From Weissella thailandensis (lineage in GTDB: Bacteria; Bacillota; Bacilli; Lactobacillales; Lactobacillaceae): DNA of 64,000 nt. Of the stretch, positions 31,671-40,371 are shown one piece after another. Each line of letters begins with the position of its first letter. Positions within the stretch are counted from its first letter, which is position 1. Location of the stretch: positions 1 to 64,000 of the forward strand of contig NZ_BJEC01000002.1 of assembly GCF_005405465.1 (NCBI RefSeq), in the 5' to 3' direction. The notes under the pieces were generated by a model. That model worked only from the letters and a program-made list of their open reading frames with translations. It did not search any database and had not been told where the DNA came from. Made by a program: the position numbers and the translations under genes.

Positions 31671-33629
31671 ATGAATACAGAAACAATTGATACAAACAAA
31701 ACAACAAAAAAGAAAAGAGTTTTATGGGCTGATTATGCAAAGTGTTTTGGAATTATCGCTGTCGTAACTGGTCATGCTATCAATGATGTGGCAGGAAAAG
31801 GCTTAGATGTTACCTACAACGCCATCTATTGGTGGCATATGCCACTATTTTTCATGATCGGTGGTTTTTTCCTAAAAAAAATCAGCCATGGCTTTAAAGG
31901 TTGGTCTTATTTATTTGGCCACCGTATTAAACCCCTATTAATTGCCTACTTTCTAAATGGTGCAATTTTAATTATTTTAAGTCACTTCTTTAGACAGCAG
32001 TCTTGGGAATACACTTTTTCTTATTTTGGACGTTTAATATATGGTGGTAGTACGCTTGATAATTACCTCAGTGTTTTCTGGTATATGACCACCTACATGC
32101 TCGCAATTTTCATGACAACCTTACTTATATCTTATGTTAAAAAAGTTTGGCTACAATTTGCGATTGCCATTGGTTCATTCGCTCTTGGTGTCGCACTGCA
32201 AGATATTACATTTTTCGGTAGTGCTGATTTCCCATGGGATGCACAAATAGCCTTGTTAGCAGTCTTTTGGATGTTGCTTGGCTATTATGTGTTTAAACTA
32301 TTCCCAAAAATCAACTGGCATCACAAGCAACTGTTTGCCTTCGTTGGTACGCTAACCTTCATTGGTTTAATTTATTTGTATGCCACGGATAATCTTGACT
32401 TTGTCCTTTGGTTAAAGTCTTCTAACATCCACAATGCGCTACAAGCTTTTGTGATTCCACCAATTCTATGTCTTGTTGTTTTTATTGCTTGCGAAGGTCT
32501 TGAACATCTTGGTAATTTTGCACCAACTACTTTTATTGGAAAAAATACCGAAATAATCATGTTTTACCATCGTGCAGCCTTTGATATAACGACGTTGACT
32601 GTCTTCACGGATAATTGGTATTTTAGAATTATCATTGGTTTGGCAGCCCCTATTTTGCTAGCCTGGTTGCTCCGCAAATTCAAAAATACTAACTTCTATC
32701 ATAGAAGGCAACAACTTGCAGAAGAAAAGAAATCAGAACGCGTAAAGATTGCTTTGCCAGTGACAATTGGCTTATCTGCTGTTGGTGCTGTGTGGGCATT
32801 TTCTTCATACCAACAACAATCACAAACGTCTAAAAATTACGTTATGTCAACGACCCCCACTATTTTTATGCATGGTTGGTCAAGTAATTTAACTGCTGAA
32901 CAATCATTCATTAAGGTTGGGACTGAACAGAATATTGTCACTGAAGAAATGATCATTCATGTGACACGTGATAATAAATTGCAAGTGCAAGGACGCTTAA
33001 CTGGTAACAATGATAATCCGGTCATTTTGGTACAGTTTGATAATAACCGTGTTGGTGAAATACGCTATGCTCAAGGTTTACGTCGCATCGTTAGTTATTT
33101 GAAGGATAAGTACAATATCAAAGATTTTAATGCCGTTGGCCATTCAATGGGAGCTTATGCATGGGTGTACTACGGGATGCACTGGGGCGCTGACCCCAAC
33201 CTTCCCAGACTGAATAAAATGGTCGTCTTAGCCGGTCCTTATAATGGTATTTTAGACAAAGGACATGCCAATCAACCCAAAAATGGTGCTTTAGCAGGTC
33301 TTTGGGATGATACCCCTCATGAAAATTCATTAGATAAGAATGGCCGTCCTAAAATTATTCACGAAGAATATAACACCTTACTTGCACGCAAAAATAACTT
33401 CCCCATCAATACCCAAGTACTTAATATTTATGGTGACTTAAAAGATGGGACTAGTTCCGATGGCTTAGTAACAGTTCAGTCTACAAGAGCACTACGCTAT
33501 TTAGTATCAGATCGTGCCCGCTCATATCAAGAATTTGAGGTTACTGGTGAAGGTGGTCAACATAGTCGCCTACACATCAACAACCCTGTTGTTAACGATA
33601 AATTAACTGATTACTTATGGGGTAAGTAG
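31671..33629 (+). CDS. Fusion of acyltransferase-3 membrane domain and DUF915 alpha/beta hydrolase
   Basis: The 652-residue protein joins two domains. Residues about 15-345 form an Acyltransferase_3 (OafA/OatA-like) membrane domain with ten or so helices (VLWADYAKCFGIIAVVTGHAIN with catalytic His, FFMIGGFFL). After one more helix (about 363-381), residues about 390-652 form an alpha/beta-hydrolase of the DUF915 type: PTIFMHGWSS, AVGHSMGAYAW with nucleophile Ser, YGDLKDGTSSDGLV with Asp, and GQHSRLH with His. It probably acylates and edits a cell-surface glycan. AAGGAG is about 17 nt upstream of the ATG, rather far. Confidence 0.8.
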   Translation: MNTETIDTNKTTKKKRVLWADYAKCFGIIAVVTGHAINDVAGKGLDVTYNAIYWWHMPLFFMIGGFFLKKISHGFKGWSYLFGHRIKPLLIAYFLNGAILIILSHFFRQQSWEYTFSYFGRLIYGGSTLDNYLSVFWYMTTYMLAIFMTTLLISYVKKVWLQFAIAIGSFALGVALQDITFFGSADFPWDAQIALLAVFWMLLGYYVFKLFPKINWHHKQLFAFVGTLTFIGLIYLYATDNLDFVLWLKSSNIHNALQAFVIPPILCLVVFIACEGLEHLGNFAPTTFIGKNTEIIMFYHRAAFDITTLTVFTDNWYFRIIIGLAAPILLAWLLRKFKNTNFYHRRQQLAEEKKSERVKIALPVTIGLSAVGAVWAFSSYQQQSQTSKNYVMSTTPTIFMHGWSSNLTAEQSFIKVGTEQNIVTEEMIIHVTRDNKLQVQGRLTGNNDNPVILVQFDNNRVGEIRYAQGLRRIVSYLKDKYNIKDFNAVGHSMGAYAWVYYGMHWGADPNLPRLNKMVVLAGPYNGILDKGHANQPKNGALAGLWDDTPHENSLDKNGRPKIIHEEYNTLLARKNNFPINTQVLNIYGDLKDGTSSDGLVTVQSTRALRYLVSDRARSYQEFEVTGEGGQHSRLHINNPVVNDKLTDYLWGK

Positions 33630-33653
33630 ATTTTTAATGACTATTTATTGAAT

Positions 33654-33697
33654 AAAACGTCCCGCTGGTTAAATTCTAATAACCAGCGGGACGTTTT
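33654..33697. terminator. Bidirectional terminator
   Basis: AAAACGTCCCGCTGGTTA (33654-33671) and TAACCAGCGGGACGTTTT (33680-33697) form a perfect 18-bp stem between the fusion gene and the convergent TetR gene. Confidence 0.9.
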
Positions 33698-33704
33698 ATG
33701 CTAT

Positions 33705-34226
33705 TTAACTAGTAGACGTATCTAACAAACTTACTGTTAGGTCTGCCAACTTTTCAATCGGTAAATCTTTATTTTGCTTATTCCAATCAGACAAAATTTG
33801 CGTTAATCCACCGGCAACAAAACCATAGACATATTGACTATTGTTCTCACCTGAAATTTGTAAACTATTCATGCATTCACGAGCGACTTCAGTCAATAAT
33901 GGTTCCAGGTGGTTAGCGAGTAACACATCAATTTCTTGTTCATGCATTTTATAGAATTTAAAAAATAAGTAGATCAATTGCGACGACGAATTATCGGATT
34001 TATCAATTGCTTGCTTATAATCAATAAAGATACGATTCAATTCACTACGAATCACTTCTTCACGATTGGCAAAATTCGCATAAAAAGTCTGTCGTGATAA
34101 TCCTGCGCGGTCAGCTAACTTTTTAACTGATATATTCTGATAACTCTCTTCTTGCAGTAATTCAAACATGGCACTGACAATCATCTGCTTTGATTGCAGG
34201 GCAGTTGAGTTATTTCCTTCGTACAT
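33705..34226 (-). CDS. TetR-family regulator (CrtC-like cassette)
   Basis: The 173-residue protein has a TetR helix-turn-helix at residues about 28-50 (NISVKKLADRAGLSRQTFYANFANREEV) and a helical ligand domain. It is divergent from the CrtC-like/DoxX pair, so these are its likely targets. The ATG at 34226 has no ribosome binding site and abuts the first of three direct repeats, so the mRNA may be leaderless. The start could also lie further in (ATG 34184). Confidence 0.75.
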   Translation of the reverse strand: MYEGNNSTALQSKQMIVSAMFELLQEESYQNISVKKLADRAGLSRQTFYANFANREEVIRSELNRIFIDYKQAIDKSDNSSSQLIYLFFKFYKMHEQEIDVLLANHLEPLLTEVARECMNSLQISGENNSQYVYGFVAGGLTQILSDWNKQNKDLPIEKLADLTVSLLDTSTS

Positions 34227-34277
34227 AAACTTGACACTTTCTGTTTTCTGACAAACTTAACACGTAAAAGTTGACAC
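34227..34277. promoter_or_regulatory. Triple direct repeat AAASTTRACAC between TetR and CrtC-like genes
   Basis: AAACTTGACAC (34227-34237), AAACTTAACAC (34253-34263) and AAAGTTGACAC (34267-34277) repeat in the divergent intergenic region. They are likely operator sites of the adjacent TetR protein. A TATAAT at 34310-34315 may be the -10 box of the CrtC-like gene. Confidence 0.5.
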
Positions 34278-34341
34278 ATGTAAAGCCTGCGTTTACTCTA
34301 AGGATATCATATAATAAGAGATATTGATAAGGAGAGTATTT

Positions 34342-35418
34342 ATGGCAAAGATGATTGCTCGTGCAGCAAATAAACCCGAAGATTACACTCGCTTTAATGT
34401 GACACCAAATACGATTCTTCCTAGAGAAGATGGTATGCGTACAAAAGCTGATGAAAAGAACTTCGAATGGTGGTATTTTGACGCTAACTTAACAGATGGT
34501 CGTAATGTTGTTGCCACCTTTATGACGAAAGATCCTTTTAATTTAAGTACCGAATTAAAACCTTGGGTATCGTTTGAAGTAACTGATACTGATGGCAAAA
34601 CAACAAGTTATCGTGAAGATGTCACCGCACAAGAGTTTTCTGCGCGTACTGATTATTGCGATGTCCATACCGGCAAAAATTACCTAACTGGTGATTTAAA
34701 AACATATACTTTACACTTTGAAAAGAACGGTTTCGTAGCTGATTTAACCATTAAAAACATCCTTTCTTCATGGCGTCCTGCTGCTGGTGCCAATTTATTT
34801 GGTGATAAACAATTTAGTTGGTTACCTGCCGTCCCTGCCGCTGACGTTACTGGTACACTAACTACAAATGGTCAAACAAGCGACATAACTGGTAAAGGCT
34901 ATCACGACCACAACTGGGGTGATGAACTGATGATAAAGATGATGCATCATTGGTATTGGGGTCGTGCGGATGTTGGTGATTATAAAGTTATTTCAACAGA
35001 AACAACCGCAGAAAAAGCATATGGTTATAGCAAACTCCCCGTTATGATGATTGCTGACCATGGTGAAATCATTAGTGGTGATGAAAGTAATATGGTCGTT
35101 GAAGATTCTGATGTTTTCATTGATGAGCATACTAAAAAGCCCGTGCAAAAAAACTTGAAGTATACTGTTAAAGGCGAAAAAAATACCTATGTTGTGACTT
35201 ATAACATGGACAACATTATCTCTGGTTTCAAAATGATTGATGAAATGACCGGTATTAAAAAACTATTAGCCAAGTTAAGCGGCTTTGATGGCGCTTATTT
35301 ACGTTTTACTGGTACCATCAAGGTAACAAAATATGCAGACAATAAAATTGTTGATGAGGCTGTTAATCCCGATGGTATCTGGGAATTAATGTACTTCGGT
35401 AAAACAATTGATGAATAA
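34342..35418 (+). CDS. CrtC/AttH-like lipocalin-type protein
   Basis: The 358-residue product carries the marks of the hydroxyneurosporene synthase CrtC / AttH / Svf1-like fold: NFEWWYFDANLTDGRNVVATFM near the N-terminus, and GYHDHNWGDELM with WYWGRADVGDYKVI in the middle. CrtC hydrates carotenoids, while many relatives have other or unknown ligands. The chromosomal cassette (TetR regulator, this gene, a DoxX protein) suggests an inducible membrane- or lipid-stress function, which is inference. GGAGAG precedes the ATG at 34342. Confidence 0.75.
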   Translation: MAKMIARAANKPEDYTRFNVTPNTILPREDGMRTKADEKNFEWWYFDANLTDGRNVVATFMTKDPFNLSTELKPWVSFEVTDTDGKTTSYREDVTAQEFSARTDYCDVHTGKNYLTGDLKTYTLHFEKNGFVADLTIKNILSSWRPAAGANLFGDKQFSWLPAVPAADVTGTLTTNGQTSDITGKGYHDHNWGDELMIKMMHHWYWGRADVGDYKVISTETTAEKAYGYSKLPVMMIADHGEIISGDESNMVVEDSDVFIDEHTKKPVQKNLKYTVKGEKNTYVVTYNMDNIISGFKMIDEMTGIKKLLAKLSGFDGAYLRFTGTIKVTKYADNKIVDEAVNPDGIWELMYFGKTIDE

Positions 35419-35439
35419 TTTATAAGGAGATACATCCCC

Positions 35440-35796
35440 ATGGTAATCGTACTTTGGATTTTACAAATTTTACTAGCGTTACTGTTCTTAAGTTCCGGCT
35501 ATTCTAAGACTTTTCAATACAATAAAAAGGAAGCCGAATTGAAAAAAATGGACCATCTCGAATCAAAAGGTCTCATTATGTTCATCGGAACGGCAGAAAT
35601 GTTAGGGGCTTTAGGACTAATTTTGCCTAAAGCAACAAGTATTCTACCCGTATTAACGATGTGGGCAGCTATTGGCTTGATGATCATTATGCTAGGAGCC
35701 TTCTTTACACATTTAAAGTTTAAAGAATACCAAAATGCAACCTTTGTAACGGTTGTATTCCTATTATTGTTAGCAATTGCCGTTTATGCCGTCTAA
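35440..35796 (+). CDS. DoxX-like membrane protein
   Basis: The 118-residue protein has four membrane helices: LWILQILLALLFLSSGYSK, IMFIGTAEMLGALGLILP, VLTMWAAIGLMIIMLGAFF and ATFVTVVFLLLLAIAVYAV. The first includes the FxxxGxxK pattern of DoxX/DoxD-like proteins. It begins 21 bp after the CrtC-like gene, with AAGGAGAT in front, and is co-transcribed with it. Related proteins are linked to quinone redox and membrane protection, and no specific reaction can be assigned. Confidence 0.8.
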   Translation: MVIVLWILQILLALLFLSSGYSKTFQYNKKEAELKKMDHLESKGLIMFIGTAEMLGALGLILPKATSILPVLTMWAAIGLMIIMLGAFFTHLKFKEYQNATFVTVVFLLLLAIAVYAV

Positions 35797-35820
35797 TTAC
35801 TACTAACTATATATTATATA

Positions 35821-35855
35821 AAAAACTCTCAAAGAAAAAATTCTTTGAGAGTTTT
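35821..35855. terminator. Bidirectional terminator
   Basis: AAAACTCTCAAAGAA and TTCTTTGAGAGTTTT form a perfect stem around a five-base loop between the DoxX gene and the convergent TetR gene. Confidence 0.85.
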
Positions 35856-36399
35856 ATTTATTAATAGCTGCCGACATTAAATCAATGCCATCCTGCAGCT
35901 CTTCACGTTTTGGTAACCGCCCTTCATTCAAAATAAAGTCAACATTACTCATCGCTAAACTGACCACTAAATAAATCACAAAATCAGACTGTTTACGGTT
36001 AAATATCTTTGAATAAATATCAACAAATAATTGTCGAAGTTGCGGATCAAAACTCATTTTCCCTAAAGAAATTTCTCGTAATAACTGAATGGTTTGTTTA
36101 TTGTCTAATAAATAATCAACCAACTCATCGGAGAAGAAGCTATAACTATCAAAACTACTTTGTAAATGCCTTTGCTTTTCCCCTTGTTCAAAAGCACTCT
36201 TAAATGGTGCTAAGTAATCTGCGATTAGTGCAGAAGCTAATTCAAATGTACTTGAATAGTGTGTATAAAATGTCGTTCGATCAATCATACTTATCTTAGC
36301 CAACTTAGTTACTGTCATATCATGAAATGGCATCACCAACAATTGTTCGATGAATTTTTCCTTTATCATTGTTTCAGTTCTTAAAAATCTTAAATCCAT
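35854..36399 (-). CDS. TetR-family regulator (second cassette)
   Basis: The 181-residue protein has an N-terminal TetR DNA-binding domain (TETMIKEKFIEQLLVMPFHDMTVTKLAKISMIDRTTFYTHY, about 7-47) and a helical TetR_C-type region. The ATG at 36399 has GGGGGGATT in front. It is divergent from an unknown 283-residue protein gene, with 158 bp between, and likely controls it. Confidence 0.8.
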   Translation of the reverse strand: MDLRFLRTETMIKEKFIEQLLVMPFHDMTVTKLAKISMIDRTTFYTHYSSTFELASALIADYLAPFKSAFEQGEKQRHLQSSFDSYSFFSDELVDYLLDNKQTIQLLREISLGKMSFDPQLRQLFVDIYSKIFNRKQSDFVIYLVVSLAMSNVDFILNEGRLPKREELQDGIDLMSAAINK

Positions 36400-36557
36400 A
36401 TACAATCCCCCCACTTTTATTCTACAACTGTTGTTTTATTATACACTATTTAAAATGTTGACGTGTTAATTAATCGTCTTAATTTATATACTTTACTTAT
36501 AAATTAATAAACAAAATAATAAGTAATCGCACAACAACACAAAGGAGCATGATAATT

Positions 36558-37406
36558 ATGGATAACTACACAGTTAACTTTTCTGTTGATGGACAACCTG
36601 TTAGTGAAGAAGAAATTCTTGATATGGAGTTAAGTCGGTACCATCATGTTTTTAAAATATTCAATGACAAGAATATTGATATTAAAAAAGATAATACAGT
36701 CATCCCCTACGAGGATTTGTTAAGACTACCTTTGTCTGAAGCAAAAGAAGCTTTAGCACAAACTCGTGAAGATATTGGTAAAGAAAAGACTTTGGAATTA
36801 TTTAAACCTGAAATCGTGCGTGGTGATGACATGTGGACTGAAATTGCTAATAATTCACGTGAAGGTGTCAACATGCAAGAAGCCTACGTTGACGTTGAAG
36901 TACATGGTATTACCTTAGTACAATTCATGATGTTTAATCAGAAATTAGCCAAAGAAAACAATCTATACATGCCTTCAATGATTCACCCAGAACATTACTA
37001 TTTTGATGCTGACAAGTCTGGTAAGCAAGTCATTATCGAAACATTTGGTATGTATAAGGATCCTTCATATCTTGACTTAAAGCCCGGCAAGATTGAACCT
37101 GATTTTTCAGTAAAACCTAAAGAAAATGCTGATATCGTCATGGCTGGAAACACATTCTTAAAGAACACTGGCTTGGATACTAAGATGTTGGGAATGCACC
37201 AACTAACAGGTACAGAAGACGGTATGAAAATCAAATTAGGTGTTTTGCTGCCGGAAGGTGCTCCTAAAGATATCGCCGATGGTCATAAGTGGCACTTGAT
37301 GGTTGAATTTAACAATGGGCTACACATTGCTGCCCAACAACATCCATCATTTATTCAAAGAAGAGCGTTGGAAACAGCCATCCATCACATGGCAAAGAAG
37401 AATTAA
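36558..37406 (+). CDS. Unknown 282-aa protein divergent from TetR
   Basis: I do not recognise this protein. It begins MDNYTVNFSVDGQPVSEEEI, is acidic and soluble, and has no signal peptide. An N-terminal helical region (about 1-70) precedes an alpha/beta section rich in aromatic residues: MPSMIHPEHYYFDADKSGKQ (about 138-157), and GHKWHLMVEFNNGLHIAAQQHPSF near the C-terminus. Such His- and Met-rich spots might bind a metal or cofactor, but that is speculation. AAAGGAG precedes the ATG. The context, one TetR gene next to one target gene, suggests a chemically inducible function. Confidence 0.6.
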   Translation: MDNYTVNFSVDGQPVSEEEILDMELSRYHHVFKIFNDKNIDIKKDNTVIPYEDLLRLPLSEAKEALAQTREDIGKEKTLELFKPEIVRGDDMWTEIANNSREGVNMQEAYVDVEVHGITLVQFMMFNQKLAKENNLYMPSMIHPEHYYFDADKSGKQVIIETFGMYKDPSYLDLKPGKIEPDFSVKPKENADIVMAGNTFLKNTGLDTKMLGMHQLTGTEDGMKIKLGVLLPEGAPKDIADGHKWHLMVEFNNGLHIAAQQHPSFIQRRALETAIHHMAKKN

Positions 37407-37420
37407 TTAGTTGTAACACA

Positions 37421-37458
37421 AAACAGTGCCGAACGATCATACGTTCGACACTGTTTTT
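37421..37458. terminator. Bidirectional terminator
   Basis: AAACAGTGCCGAACG (37421-37435) pairs with CGTTCGACACTGTTTTTT (37442-37458), with one unpaired base. Confidence 0.8.
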
Positions 37459-37471
37459 TCTTTATGACAAC

Positions 37472-38329
37472 TTAATTTTTTCGAGCAACTATCGAAAATG
37501 TTAATGGAATTTGTGGATAGCCTGCTGGCAATACCCATCCTTCTTTATCACGATCAAAAGTAAGCATTAGTAGTGCTTGCCAATCTGTTTCTCGATGTTC
37601 CCCCAATGATTCAATTACTAAACCAGCTTCCCGTAATGCTGAAATAATTTCTTGAAAATCATGTGCCCAATTATGATTACGTTGATGAGTTAAGGTTTGT
37701 TTTTCAGAACTATCCGTCACAACTGTATATGAAGTATCGGCATCATATGAAGACTCAGTACCACTAAAATAATCGTTCTTTATGGTCATCCCCTCATTAT
37801 CAAGGGCAAATAATAATGGATGGTTATCGCGAATCATAAAGATTCCGTTGGGCGCTAATAAATCAGCAATTGATTCTGCCCAATCTTTTAAATCAGGTAA
37901 CCATGTAATCGTGCCTGCACTAGTTATCACGACATCAAATTGTCCTAATTTATCTGGTAAAGCAGTGGATGCGAAACGTGCATCCCTTTCAACATAGGTA
38001 ACAGCAGCGCCTGCCTGTTTCGTTAACCGACGTGCATATTCTAATGAACGTGGTGAAAAGTCAAGCCCATAAACCGCTTGTGCGCCTAGTCGCCACCAAC
38101 TAATCGTATCATTACCAATATGGCATTGTAGGTGCAATAATCGTTGCCCTGTCAGCGACTGCTGTGGTAAAAATGGCTGTAGCACATCTAAATCACGCTT
38201 AACTGTACCAGTAATGGCCGATGAATCATTAACAAACTCATCTAAGTCACCATAACCCCCATTTGCGTGAACATTTGCGCGATCTTCCCAACTTGCTAAA
38301 TTATCACTAATATCATTTTGTTTTGTCAT
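37472..38329 (-). CDS. SAM-dependent methyltransferase
   Basis: The 285-residue protein has a class I methyltransferase core: LLHLQCHIGNDTISWWRLGA (motif I, about 63-82, with C/H instead of the usual GxG core), VYGLDFSPRSLEYARRL (motif post I), VVITSAGTITWLPDL and FMIRDNHPLLF. It is closest in style to the ubiE/COQ5-like and YodH-like methyltransferases common in Gram-positives. The methyl acceptor is unknown. GGGGGAG precedes the ATG. It may share a transcript with the ThrE gene upstream (29-bp gap). Confidence 0.82.
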   Translation of the reverse strand: MTKQNDISDNLASWEDRANVHANGGYGDLDEFVNDSSAITGTVKRDLDVLQPFLPQQSLTGQRLLHLQCHIGNDTISWWRLGAQAVYGLDFSPRSLEYARRLTKQAGAAVTYVERDARFASTALPDKLGQFDVVITSAGTITWLPDLKDWAESIADLLAPNGIFMIRDNHPLLFALDNEGMTIKNDYFSGTESSYDADTSYTVVTDSSEKQTLTHQRNHNWAHDFQEIISALREAGLVIESLGEHRETDWQALLMLTFDRDKEGWVLPAGYPQIPLTFSIVARKN

Positions 38330-38357
38330 AAGCTCCCCCCATTTATTGATGACTTAG

Positions 38358-39692
38358 TTATTTGGCATGCCGCCAATCAGGATCCATTATCATGCGAGCC
38401 ACAATTAATCCAAGTGGCAGGCACAAAACAATCATCATAGCCGAAACGAACCATTGAGCACCATTGGCAATACTTCCCACACCAATATAATACATCGCCC
38501 GGTACATGTATAACCCAGGCACCATAATCACAATAGCCGGTACGGTCAATGAAATACGGGGATATCCCATTCGTTTATGGAATAATGATGCTAAGATACC
38601 CGCAGTTAATGCACCAATGAAAGCCGCTGCTGCCGCAGGAAGTGATGTTAAGTCAACTAATTCAAGACGAAGGGTGTTAGCAACCGCTCCAATCAAGCCG
38701 GCCGTTGCAGCCATCTTAACTGGACTGTTAAACATAATCGAGAAACCAAATACCCCACAAAAACTCGCTGGAATTCTAAATAGGCAAATCAACCATGGAC
38801 CTAGTCCTAATGGTAAAAAACTGTCTGGCTTTAAATCACTAGCTAACGCCACTAACCAGCCGACTAGTGTTGCAATAACAATGATAGATACGGCATGTAC
38901 CAATCGCTCAATACCCGACCGCATATCTGACTTAGCTAAATCTAACCCACTAGTAATAAAAGGAAATCCTGGAATCGCAAATAACATTGCCCCAATATAA
39001 CCAGCTTCATGACCCACATTGATGTTGAAAAGTAACTCAAGTCCTCGTGAAAAGATCAAGTACGTTAAACAAGCCACTGCAACACCCGCAGCTAAACCGG
39101 CAAACAAAGTTAAATGCTTACCGTTCATTTTGGCTCGCGTATAATTACCTAATCCGGCACCGAAAAAGCTACACAACATTTCTACAGGACCACCACCTAG
39201 TAAGAACACGAAGGAACAACAGGCCAATGCCGCAGCTAACCCCAGCAAGACTGGTGTATAATTACCTTTTTTGGCATTAATTTGATCCAGCAGTCGATGA
39301 ACATCTTTTATTTTCAGGAAAGCCCCTTCGTTTTGAAACATGGTCACAAACTGTTGCATATTAGTCAGCTTATCGGTATTTACGCCACTAGATTTTAATG
39401 ATAACGACTCCGTGTAACTATTCACGCCATCAAAACATGTATATGAAATGGAAATCAAGCCAATATCTGCTGAACAATATATTTTTAAAATCCGTGCCAT
39501 TGTGTTCATTGCTTCACGGACACGCCAAGCTCCCGTTCCACAAGACAGCATGATTAATCCTACTCGACCAACAATAATGGTCTTTTCTTTCAGCGATGCA
39601 TTAATGACTAACTGATTGGCTTCTTTATCAGCAAGTTCCTTCCAAGGAATTTGCATATGATTAGCCATTAGTCCACCATCTTTTTCTACCAT
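38358..39692 (-). CDS. ThrE-type threonine/serine exporter (fused)
   Basis: The 444-residue membrane protein contains the N-terminal ThrE domain (DUF1212; IIVGRVGLIMLSCGTGAWRVREAMNTMAR) and the C-terminal DUF3815 domain in one chain. About ten membrane helices are visible from residue 130 on. This is the single-chain form of threonine/serine exporters such as Corynebacterium ThrE. It would export threonine, serine or small peptides. The first in-frame ATG after a plausible ribosome binding site (AAGGTTTT) is at 39692. Confidence 0.85.
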   Translation of the reverse strand: MVEKDGGLMANHMQIPWKELADKEANQLVINASLKEKTIIVGRVGLIMLSCGTGAWRVREAMNTMARILKIYCSADIGLISISYTCFDGVNSYTESLSLKSSGVNTDKLTNMQQFVTMFQNEGAFLKIKDVHRLLDQINAKKGNYTPVLLGLAAALACCSFVFLLGGGPVEMLCSFFGAGLGNYTRAKMNGKHLTLFAGLAAGVAVACLTYLIFSRGLELLFNINVGHEAGYIGAMLFAIPGFPFITSGLDLAKSDMRSGIERLVHAVSIIVIATLVGWLVALASDLKPDSFLPLGLGPWLICLFRIPASFCGVFGFSIMFNSPVKMAATAGLIGAVANTLRLELVDLTSLPAAAAAFIGALTAGILASLFHKRMGYPRISLTVPAIVIMVPGLYMYRAMYYIGVGSIANGAQWFVSAMMIVLCLPLGLIVARMIMDPDWRHAK

Positions 39693-39799
39693 TTTTAAAA
39701 ACCTTCTTCGTTGTACATCAATTTTCAATACTTTTTATTGTAACATAGCTTTTCTGCATGACTGATATTTCTTAACTAGCTGTCTCAAAGTGTAATTAT

Positions 39800-39863
39800 T
39801 TGCAATCTAAAAATGTCACTCCTACAATAAAAGTAGAGATAGTGATAAATTTATCAATCTCTA
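39800..39863 (+). promoter_or_regulatory. hsp20 promoter with 30-bp palindrome at the transcription start
   Basis: TTGCAA (39800-39805), 17-bp spacer, TACAAT (39823-39828). An imperfect palindrome (39834-39863, arms TAGAGAT..ATCTCTA, core ATAAATTTAT) covers the start region and early 5' UTR. It matches neither CIRCE nor CtsR sites. It could be an unknown operator or an RNA structure that melts with heat. Confidence 0.6.
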
Positions 39864-39890
39864 AATCACACAGTTTAGGAGGAAGTTATT

Positions 39891-40316
39891 ATGGCAAACG
39901 AATTATCAGATCGTTTTAATGGTATGTTTCATGATTGGGATCACTTCTTTAATGATTTTAATCATCTAATGCCTGCATTTAGTGCTGAGAGTCAGCAGTT
40001 GAAGAGTGATGTTGTAGATTTAGATGATCATTATGAAGTATCAGTAGATGTTCCTGGAATTAATAAGAAAGATATTAATTTAAGCTATCAAGGTGATACG
40101 TTAACGGTTACCGCTACAAGACACTCTTCTAATACTGAAAAAGACGACAAAGGCAATATCATAACCCACGAACGTACGGAAGGTCGTGTACAACGGAGTT
40201 ATTATTTACCTGAGGTTGCGCTAGATAAAATCAAGGCACAAGTTGATGATGGTGTGTTAAAAATTACATTATCAAAGTCAGAAAACAGCGACAAGCAACA
40301 GATTACGATTGACTAG
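39891..40316 (+). CDS. Hsp20/alpha-crystallin family small heat shock protein
   Basis: The 141-residue protein has an alpha-crystallin domain (about 40-130). It includes DVVDLDDHYEVSVDVPGINKKDINLSYQGDTLTVTA and, near the end, the conserved AxxxxGVL-like stretch QVDDGVLKITLSK. It holds unfolding proteins and may associate with membranes, as lactic acid bacteria small heat shock proteins do. A strong GGAGG precedes the ATG. It is monocistronic, ending at a perfect terminator. Regulation may use the palindrome 39834-39863. Confidence 0.93.
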   Translation: MANELSDRFNGMFHDWDHFFNDFNHLMPAFSAESQQLKSDVVDLDDHYEVSVDVPGINKKDINLSYQGDTLTVTATRHSSNTEKDDKGNIITHERTEGRVQRSYYLPEVALDKIKAQVDDGVLKITLSKSENSDKQQITID

Positions 40317-40333
40317 TCAATCAGTTTAAAACT

Positions 40334-40369
40334 AAAAAGCAAGCGCACAAAGTTGTGCGCTTGCTTTTT
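40334..40369. terminator. Bidirectional terminator
   Basis: AAAAAGCAAGCGCACAA and TTGTGCGCTTGCTTTTT form a perfect 17-bp stem between hsp20 and the metallophosphoesterase gene. Confidence 0.9.
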
Positions 40370-40371
40370 TA

